A stretch of DNA of 8,699 bases from Promethearchaeia archaeon (GTDB lineage Archaea > Asgardarchaeota > Lokiarchaeia > Sigyniarchaeales > SOKP01). Position 1 is the first letter of the stretch, and the number at the start of each line of letters is the position of its first letter. This document shows, piece by piece, positions 1 to 4,780 of the stretch. Location: contig JAHQWY010000153.1 in assembly GCA_029856445.1 (NCBI GenBank), positions 1 to 8,699 on the forward strand, in the 5' to 3' direction. The position numbers and the translations under genes were made by a program. The notes beneath the pieces are model-generated. The model was not told the DNA's origin, did no database searches, and was given only the letters and a program-made list of their open reading frames with translations.

Positions 1-117
1 TGAAGAATCTACATCTAAAACTCTTATATCGATTAATTTAACGTCTTTAATTTCTTGTTTTAGAGAGGTTTTATCCAAATATAATTTGAATGTTTCTACT
101 TCGGGAAGCTCTGGCAT
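1..117 (-). CDS. DNA glycosylase/AP lyase, Fpg/Nei (MutM) family, N-terminal part only
   Basis: Read from the minus strand, ATG at 117-115 opens a frame that stays open for 39 codons to the window edge and begins MPELPEVETFKLYLDK. MPELPEVET is the hallmark N-terminus of formamidopyrimidine-DNA glycosylase and its endonuclease VIII relatives. In that family, after removal of Met, the N-terminal proline is the Schiff-base nucleophile and the following glutamate is the acid-base residue; both are present (P2, E3). The enzymes excise oxidised bases such as 8-oxoguanine and nick the DNA backbone. The rest of the protein, including the helix-two-turn-helix and the zinc finger, lies outside the window, so Fpg and Nei cannot be told apart. 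The start is 10 bp after the stop of the membrane-protein gene at 128-1501, so the two are probably co-transcribed. A GAGGG motif (137-133) inside the end of that gene could serve as a distant ribosome site, 15 nt before the ATG. Fpg-type enzymes are mainly bacterial, so an archaeal copy would suggest transfer. Confidence 0.85.
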   Translation of the reverse strand, partial: MPELPEVETFKLYLDKTSLKQEIKDVKLIDIRVLDVDSS

Positions 118-127
118 AATTCTACAT

Positions 128-1501
128 TTATTCCCTCAATTCTAAATTCTCAGAATTAATTTCAGCTTCTTCATCTATAAATTCTGACTTTTCTTCATAT
201 ATTTCCTTAACTGGAATCTGAATTTTTTCTGAATCTAGAAATTCCTGAACCTCAGTATCTCCAATTTTACTTGAATCCAAAATTTCTCTAGTCTCTAAGA
301 AATCTTTAAAGTTATTTATGATTGATATGACATCTTCAGGATAGAAGTGTTTTCTAATAATGAATCCCTTTCTTTCTAAAGAATGTTCAGAATACCACCA
401 ATAAAAACTAACAGTTACAATAATTATTAGAAAGTTATTTATAAGACTAATTTGGTTTCTATCTGCAAAAACACCTGTAAGAGAGCCTACACCCGTAATT
501 AAAATAATTTGTCCTCCAATATACAATAAGGTGAATGAAAAAAGGAAGAATGCAATATTATTTGGTTTGAAAATTATAGAGTCATAGATTTTATCTCCTA
601 AACTTTTTAAGACCATGAAAGCTGTAAGCACCATAAGTAAAATATCAATAAATCTTGTTAGTATTTCCAATTCGGTTGTAGTTTGAACTACACCTTGCAT
701 AGCGCTAAAGAAACTAAAAGTTCTGAACCATATTATTAACCATAAAAGAATATAAAAAATTGAAGAATAGGAATTGGTTGAATTAATATTTCTGCTTCTA
801 ATAAATAGTGTGACAAGGCGCCAAGAAGTAATAAAGATTATCAGAATTATGATTATATTCGAAACAGTATACCATATTAAGGGTTCAGTAGGATCTCCTG
901 ATTCTGGAGTGAATTCAGGTAGAAACCCAAAAAAAGTTCCTAATTGTATTAAAATGGGGATAATCAGAGCTATAATTAGAATGAGAATTTCAATTAATTC
1001 TTTTTTCCTTGAAGTGCCGTATTTATAATTTACCTTCTCATTAACCTTCACAGAAATGTTTTCGAAGCCAATTCTTAGATAAAAAATTTGAACTAGATTC
1101 CACCCGAAATAAATAGTAATAAAAATTATGGGTAATGCTATATCCCATCCAAGGAAATCTATCAATAATTGATTAGATTTACCAGCTAAGAAGTACGGAA
1201 GAATAATGAAAAATGCAATGAAATAGTTTATTAAAAAACAAATTAACTTCTTTCGATCAAATTTTTTTTCTGGTGAAAAGAGATACCTATCCAATTGTGA
1301 GATGAGACCTTCATACATTAAAAAAAAAAATGTCAGTGAAAATGTTGTAGCTAAAAATAGGATAGTATTTCCTGCATTTGGAATAAGACTTATTAAAGCA
1401 ATTATTAAAGATGATAATAGAAATGCTACTGTATAGAAAAAATGAGTAGTACTAAAGATCTGATGGAAATGTTTGTCTAAAAAATCTTGAAATTTACTCA
1501 T
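128..1501 (-). CDS. Unrecognised ten-helix membrane protein with acidic C-terminal tail
   Basis: I do not recognise this 457-residue family. About ten hydrophobic helices are visible, near residues 21-40, 45-66, 86-106, 118-141, 168-194, 211-234, 247-265, 283-301, 314-337 and 350-370. There is no signal peptide apart from the first helix. Loops after helices 2, 4 and 6 are rich in Lys/Arg (for example SPEKKFDRKK near 76-85 and TSRKKE near 163-168), so N- and C-termini are probably cytoplasmic. Residues 371-457 form a soluble tail, increasingly acidic towards the end (EEKSEFIDEEAEINSENLELRE region). I see no transporter signature, ATPase motif or catalytic triad. The start is well fixed: an in-frame TAA lies four codons upstream, and AAGGAG (1519-1514) precedes the ATG by 12 nt. 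The stop is 10 bp before the Fpg/Nei-type glycosylase start, implying shared expression. The gene itself is 69 bp behind the flavoprotein gene, with a T-tract between. Function unknown. Confidence 0.85.
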   Translation of the reverse strand: MSKFQDFLDKHFHQIFSTTHFFYTVAFLLSSLIIALISLIPNAGNTILFLATTFSLTFFFLMYEGLISQLDRYLFSPEKKFDRKKLICFLINYFIAFFIILPYFLAGKSNQLLIDFLGWDIALPIIFITIYFGWNLVQIFYLRIGFENISVKVNEKVNYKYGTSRKKELIEILILIIALIIPILIQLGTFFGFLPEFTPESGDPTEPLIWYTVSNIIIILIIFITSWRLVTLFIRSRNINSTNSYSSIFYILLWLIIWFRTFSFFSAMQGVVQTTTELEILTRFIDILLMVLTAFMVLKSLGDKIYDSIIFKPNNIAFFLFSFTLLYIGGQIILITGVGSLTGVFADRNQISLINNFLIIIVTVSFYWWYSEHSLERKGFIIRKHFYPEDVISIINNFKDFLETREILDSSKIGDTEVQEFLDSEKIQIPVKEIYEEKSEFIDEEAEINSENLELRE

Positions 1502-1512
1502 ATCGGTTTTTT

Positions 1513-1520
1513 ACTCCTTT
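1513..1520 (-). promoter_or_regulatory. Ribosome binding site of the ten-helix membrane protein
   Basis: The minus strand reads AAAGGAGT here, a good match to the anti-Shine-Dalgarno sequence, with a 12-nt spacer to the ATG at 1501. The spacer is longer than usual, but an in-frame TAA immediately after the GGAG leaves no other upstream start. Confidence 0.55.
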
Positions 1521-1533
1521 CATTTCATATCAT

Positions 1534-1549
1534 AAAAATTGAAAAAAAA
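1534..1549 (-). terminator. T-tract after the nitronate monooxygenase-like gene
   Basis: On the minus strand, T8 (1549-1542) is followed by T5 (1538-1534), beginning 22 nt after the flavoprotein stop codon. Archaeal RNA polymerase commonly terminates at such U-tracts without a hairpin. If real, it would separate the flavoprotein gene from the membrane-protein and glycosylase pair. It could also be ordinary AT-rich spacer. Confidence 0.35.
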
Positions 1550-1570
1550 TTCCAAATTTAACAAAATCTT

Positions 1571-2620
1571 TTATTCTAAATAGGTGGAGATCACTTTTAT
1601 GCGTTTTTCTGCAGTCTTAATAATGTCATCTATAATGTCTGGTACTCGTTCGATGCTGTTAATTATTCCAATACTTTGTCCTAAAAGAACAGCACCATCC
1701 TCGATGTTTCCTCGATAAGCAAGCTCATATTTTCTTGATTGCTCAACCATCTCTTCTGGAGTAGTTGCGGCCTCTTGAGCCATCTTTTCTTCTTTGCTAG
1801 CTACAAGGCCACGGCTTAAAGAATATTTATTCTTCCAGAGCCTTATTGGACCAAATCCACCAGTTACCAAAACAGTATCTTGAGCTCTAGCAGGCGGTAT
1901 CACACCCTTTATTGCATCATGAAATTCGCTCTCTTTTGATCCTATAAACCGTGAGCCCATTACAATCGCTCCAGCACCCATAGCCAAAGCCGCTGCGAGT
2001 GCTTGACCAGTTGCATAACCCCCACAGGCAGCGATGGGTATGTCTGGATATTTTTGTGTAACCTGTTGGAGTAAGACTAATGATGTCACTCGTTCATAAG
2101 ATTGATGACCTCCACCTTCATTCCCAGTTATGACCATGCCATCTACATTCGAAGCAACACATTTATCAGCCAACCAAAGAGCGGGAGCAACATGAAAATG
2201 CTTAATATTTGAAGACTCTCTTAATTTTTGGAATGATCTTGAGGATGGGAGTAATTTCGACGATCCAGCACTGGTTACAGCATAAATACATTGTTCCTTA
2301 ATTTTTGGATTTTCCATAATGAATTTAGGAATATCTTTGGCCAGAGCTGAGGCAGATGGAGCAACCCTTGAAGCTAAAATGTTAAAACCAAAGGGTTTAT
2401 CAGTGTGCTCAACTACAAATTTCATATTCTCTTTCATTATATTCACAGGGCTTCTACCTGCTTCATATTCACTTATTAAACCCGTATTACTTAGTACACC
2501 AAGACCTCCTGCCTCAGAAACAGCTACTGTTAACTCAGTTGTATAAAAGGGACCCATTGGCGCAGAAATTATGGGATGTTTTATCCCAAACATTTCAGTT
2601 ATATTTGTCTTAATTACCAT
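1571..2620 (-). CDS. Nitronate monooxygenase (2-nitropropane dioxygenase) family FMN protein
   Basis: This 349-residue cytosolic protein looks like a complete FMN-binding TIM barrel of the nitronate monooxygenase family, which oxidises alkyl nitronates to carbonyl compounds and nitrite. Motifs appear in family order: HPIISAPMG near 15-23, AGGLGVLSNTG at 37-47, GFNILA at 78-83, GMVITGNEGGGH at 160-171, PIAACGGYATG at 195-205, AMGAGAIVMGSRF at 213-225 and a C-terminal GQSIGIINSIERVPDI segment from 314. His171, at the end of the GGGH loop, sits where the family has its catalytic base; GG200-201 and GS222-223 would hold the FMN phosphate. FabK enoyl-ACP reductases share this fold and several motifs. 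I prefer nitronate monooxygenase because the general motif set fits and no lipid-synthesis genes are nearby, but true substrates are often unknown. The start is fixed by an in-frame TGA three codons upstream; only a weak GTGA ribosome motif precedes it. It diverges from the RCK protein gene. Confidence 0.88.
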   Translation of the reverse strand: MVIKTNITEMFGIKHPIISAPMGPFYTTELTVAVSEAGGLGVLSNTGLISEYEAGRSPVNIMKENMKFVVEHTDKPFGFNILASRVAPSASALAKDIPKFIMENPKIKEQCIYAVTSAGSSKLLPSSRSFQKLRESSNIKHFHVAPALWLADKCVASNVDGMVITGNEGGGHQSYERVTSLVLLQQVTQKYPDIPIAACGGYATGQALAAALAMGAGAIVMGSRFIGSKESEFHDAIKGVIPPARAQDTVLVTGGFGPIRLWKNKYSLSRGLVASKEEKMAQEAATTPEEMVEQSRKYELAYRGNIEDGAVLLGQSIGIINSIERVPDIIDDIIKTAEKRIKVISTYLE

Positions 2621-2738
2621 ATATTTTCACTTTGGATTTTCATTTTAATCAGTTTTAATATTATAATCTTCTTTGTATAGTTAAAAAACTTATGAATTGC
2701 ACACTTCTAACCATGAACTAGAATAGAATTTCAAATCT

Positions 2739-2746
2739 TTTTTATA
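2739..2746 (+). promoter_or_regulatory. TATA box of the RCK membrane protein gene
   Basis: TTTTTATA centred near 2742 lies about 26 nt before the only possible ATG (2769). In archaea transcription starts about 25 nt after the TATA box, so the mRNA would begin at or next to the start codon. No Shine-Dalgarno motif is present in the intervening sequence, which agrees with a leaderless transcript. Prediction only. Confidence 0.5.
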
Positions 2747-2768
2747 CTGAAATGGTTTATTTTCTTTT

Positions 2769-3926
2769 ATGAGTATAATAAACTTTTTTATTGAAATCCA
2801 TCTGAAACTTAAGCAATACAGAATACAATTCTTATTTTTCTTCTTATTTTGGTTCTCTGGCTTTTTATTTTTCTTGTTTACAGAACCCGATGATCATTTA
2901 GGAGAAATATTCTTATATTCCTTGACGGTACGATTCCCTAGCCCCTCAGGTGATTTAGCTAATTTCTATCGCATAATTTGGCCAATATTGTTAGAGGTAA
3001 TCTTTTTTGGATTTATCATGGGTGAATTACTGCAAAAGTATAATCCCCTTATTACGAGTAGAATTCTTGCTCGACACCAGAGAAATCATGTAGTTGTAAT
3101 AGGTTATCAACATCTTTCTGAAAGAATAATAGAATATTGCATCGAGAATAAAGAACATTTTAATCTTATAGAGGATCATTATGAATTAGTAGAAGATTTA
3201 GTAAGTGCTGGAAGACCTGTAGTTGTTGGAGACCCTACTGAAACAACTAATCTAGAATTCGCAAATGTAAAAAATGCAAAAGAGGTTTTTATCACTGTCG
3301 ATGATGTTAGAATTGCGATAATTTGTACAGAGAAAGTCCGAAAAATGAATGATAAATGCTCAATATACGTCCGTGCATTCGAAGATCATGTACAAGAATA
3401 TCTCAGGCAACCCCCATTAAATGCATTTTCATTTTCTACATCAAAATGGGCAATGGACGGGATAAAAGAGTGGACTAAGGGAAAGACAGGTAATATTATT
3501 GTAATAGGTCGTGATTCTTTGACCCATCGAATTGCTTATACCCTCTCTCTTCAACCAGAACGCGAAATATTCCTTTTTGATGATGAACATGATGGCATTG
3601 AATTTGTGGTTAATGAACGATTACACATTATCAATGAATTAGCTTATTTTTTAAGTGACCTACGTTCCCATGTAAATCTAGACGAAATTGCCCAAGCATT
3701 TATTTGCTGGAAACGTGAATCTGAATTCGATGAATCACTTTATTTAGCATCAAAGCTAAATTCTCGTTATCCTCATATTGAAGTGTTTGTACGTATATTT
3801 GATGAAGAACTCATTGATTTAGTAGAAAGATATAATGCAAAAACTTTTTCAACCTCTAGCAATGCATTTAAAAAGCTTCAACAAATCGTTAAACCAGACT
3901 CTGCAATAGCTAAAAAAAGAGTTTAA
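2769..3926 (+). CDS. Two-helix membrane protein with tandem RCK (TrkA-N-like) domains and atypical pore loop
   Basis: The 385-residue protein has the layout of a prokaryotic RCK-gated potassium channel: helix 1 near 17-37, a re-entrant-like segment at 41-65, helix 2 near 67-88, then two cytoplasmic Rossmann-like regulatory domains. Domain 1 (about 107-225) starts HVVVIGYQHLSERI and contains VVVGDPTETTNLEFANV and AKEVFITVDD, matching the TrkA-N pattern (GD, then L..A.., then a hydrophobic strand ending in DD). Domain 2 (about 242-365) starts NIIVIGRDSLTHRIAYTL. The loop reads LTVRFPSPSGDLANF, so the TVGYGD-type potassium filter is absent. The glycine-rich GxGxxG nucleotide motif is also degenerate in both domains. 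It may be a channel of different selectivity, or a membrane sensor that no longer conducts. Alternatives include distant kinship to the CASTOR/POLLUX group. The start is secure: an in-frame TGA lies seven codons upstream and no other start codon intervenes. Confidence 0.8.
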   Translation: MSIINFFIEIHLKLKQYRIQFLFFFLFWFSGFLFFLFTEPDDHLGEIFLYSLTVRFPSPSGDLANFYRIIWPILLEVIFFGFIMGELLQKYNPLITSRILARHQRNHVVVIGYQHLSERIIEYCIENKEHFNLIEDHYELVEDLVSAGRPVVVGDPTETTNLEFANVKNAKEVFITVDDVRIAIICTEKVRKMNDKCSIYVRAFEDHVQEYLRQPPLNAFSFSTSKWAMDGIKEWTKGKTGNIIVIGRDSLTHRIAYTLSLQPEREIFLFDDEHDGIEFVVNERLHIINELAYFLSDLRSHVNLDEIAQAFICWKRESEFDESLYLASKLNSRYPHIEVFVRIFDEELIDLVERYNAKTFSTSSNAFKKLQQIVKPDSAIAKKRV

Positions 3927-3953
3927 AATGTAATATAATTAAGAAATAATCTA

Positions 3954-3970
3954 ATAGAGTTTTACTCTAT
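3954..3970. terminator. Hairpin between convergent genes
   Basis: ATAGAGT (3954-3960) and ACTCTAT (3964-3970) form a perfect 7-bp stem with a TTT loop. It sits 28 nt after the plus-strand RCK gene stop and overlaps the TAG stop (3969-3967) of the minus-strand zinc-ribbon gene. Such a hairpin could stop or stabilise transcripts from both directions. No long T-tract follows on either strand, so terminator activity is uncertain. Confidence 0.4.
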
Positions 3971-4557
3971 AAAAATTCTGTCTGGCACTTAGTGCAAACT
4001 TTTTTTTTTTTGTAAATCCGTTGAGGAGAATAACTAAGTACTCTGGTTTTATCATCAACTTCTTGTATTGCGAAACCCATTGCACCACATTCAGGGCAGA
4101 CTCTCTTATTAATACGAGCAACTTCTTCAGAAGTTGTAGTTGTTTCTTTCTGTTGAGGCGGAGAAGGTAGTGGGCTCAATAATTCTTGGTTTGGAGAAGA
4201 AGGGGCATGTAAATTCTTAGGTGGGGGTGGAGGTGGGACATACAATTTTTTACTTGGATAAGAAGGAGCATCAAGATGTTTAGATATTGGCGGAGGAGTA
4301 TATGATTCTTGACTTGGAGGAGAGGGTGTTTTTAATTCTTGGGGTGGAGAAGGTGGGGGAGTAATTTTTTGTGGTAAATCCTGCAATTGAGCTTTAAGGT
4401 ATCTATTTTCTGCCGTTAACCGAATAATTGTATTCTCTTTTTCAGTAACAAGCGCTTGATAATAGTTAAGTTCAGAAAATAGATCTGTAATTTGTTTTTC
4501 TAATTTATTGATCATTTCTTCATACTCAGGCGGAAATTCAATTATATTATCCTTCAT
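3967..4557 (-). CDS. Coiled-coil, proline-rich repeat, C-terminal zinc-ribbon protein
   Basis: This is a 196-residue soluble protein with three visible parts. Residues about 10-60 are a charged heptad-like helix, a probable coiled coil for oligomerisation. Residues 68-138 are a proline-rich linker made of about seven units of ten residues, including a run of six prolines (108-113). Residues 150-196 hold a zinc-ribbon pattern: C154-P-E-C157 and C188-T-K-C191, separated by 30 residues, preceded by basic KKKK (183-186). No enzyme motif is visible. The design suggests an adaptor or scaffold, with polyproline that could bind profilin, SH3- or WW-like partners, but no such partner is encoded here. 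The function is unknown to me. An in-frame TGA four codons upstream fixes the ATG as the first possible start. A strong AAGGAGTGAGGT sequence lies upstream, but it is placed better for a three-codon ORF (4570-4559) than for this gene. The A12 run encoding KKKK makes the reading frame sensitive to slippage or sequencing error. Confidence 0.8.
   Translation of the reverse strand: MKDNIIEFPPEYEEMINKLEKQITDLFSELNYYQALVTEKENTIIRLTAENRYLKAQLQDLPQKITPPPSPPQELKTPSPPSQESYTPPPISKHLDAPSYPSKKLYVPPPPPPKNLHAPSSPNQELLSPLPSPPQQKETTTTSEEVARINKRVCPECGAMGFAIQEVDDKTRVLSYSPQRIYKKKKVCTKCQTEFL
4144..4356 (-). repeat. Ten-residue proline-rich tandem repeat (about 30-nt period), seven diverged units
   Basis: Codons 68-138 of the zinc-ribbon gene split cleanly into units: PPSPPQELKT, PSPPSQESYT, PPPISKHLDA, PSYPSKKLYV, PPPPPPKNLHA, PSSPNQELLS and PLPSPPQQKE. 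Each opens with a proline cluster; most then have a polar pair and a hydrophobic residue at position 8 (L, or S in unit 2). Unit 5 carries one extra proline. The period is constant although the sequence has diverged, which indicates an old tandem duplication kept by selection on the protein. Confidence 0.65.
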
Positions 4558-4581
4558 TTTATATTTTCATACCTCACTCCT

Positions 4582-4593
4582 TACAATATTGTA
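4582..4593. promoter_or_regulatory. 12-bp palindrome in the leader of the zinc-ribbon gene, possible operator
   Basis: TACAATATTGTA is a perfect 12-bp palindrome lying between the predicted transcription start (near 4608) and the zinc-ribbon ATG. The right half extends as ATTGTACT (4588-4595), and the same 8-mer occurs again at 4613-4620, 25 nt away. This resembles a dimeric repressor site with a half-site nearby. AT-rich palindromes also arise by chance, and no regulator is identified. Confidence 0.3.
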
Positions 4594-4632
4594 CTTAGCA
4601 TATATTTTCACTATTGTACTAGTTAGATTGAG

Positions 4633-4640
4633 AATATAAA
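4633..4640 (-). promoter_or_regulatory. TATA box of the zinc-ribbon gene
   Basis: The minus strand reads TTTATATT, a near-consensus archaeal TATA box. It predicts a start near 4608 and a leader of about 50 nt. The same 11-mer on the plus strand, AGAATATAAAT (4631-4641), recurs at 7123-7133 in the same orientation before the DUF1326 gene, which supports it as a real promoter element. Confidence 0.5.
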
Positions 4641-4743
4641 TATTATTGGTAAAAAATTTGAAAATTAGATTTTCTATAAATTTTGCATTCAGGATTAAAT
4701 AATCATATAATGCAATTTTTAAGTCTTTTCTATTACTTAAGCG

Positions 4744-4772
4744 AAAAAATAAAATAAAAAAAAAATAAATAT
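4744..4772 (-). terminator. Long T-tract after the carboxylesterase gene
   Basis: Beginning about 8 nt after the esterase TAA, the minus strand is almost pure T with a few A, including T10 (4765-4756) and T6 (4749-4744). No G/C stem precedes it. This is the form of the common archaeal U-tract terminator, and it is the strongest such tract in the window. Confidence 0.6.
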
Positions 4773-4780
4773 AAAACTTA

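Noticed and set aside
774..1028. Plus-strand open frame inside the ten-helix membrane protein gene
   Set aside because: It is antisense to a convincing membrane-protein frame, has no ribosome site and no recognisable protein pattern.
1320..1330. A11 run in the membrane-protein gene as a slippage switch
   Set aside because: It encodes Phe-rich transmembrane sequence, where T-rich codons are expected in this AT-rich genome, and the frame is intact on both sides.
1571..2620. FabK enoyl-ACP reductase or IMP dehydrogenase as the identity of the flavoprotein
   Set aside because: IMP dehydrogenase motifs (catalytic Cys loop, CBS pair) are absent. FabK shares the fold and cannot be fully excluded, but there is no fatty-acid gene context and the nitronate monooxygenase pattern fits throughout.
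4144..4356. CRISPR-like array suggested by the roughly 30-nt period
   Set aside because: The units are contiguous, diverged, in frame and encode a proline-rich linker; there are no identical repeats separated by unique spacers.
4744..4772. Poly-A/T tract as an AT-rich replication-origin element
   Set aside because: No origin-recognition-box-like repeats, no cdc6/orc1 gene and a position directly after a stop codon make a transcription terminator the simpler reading.
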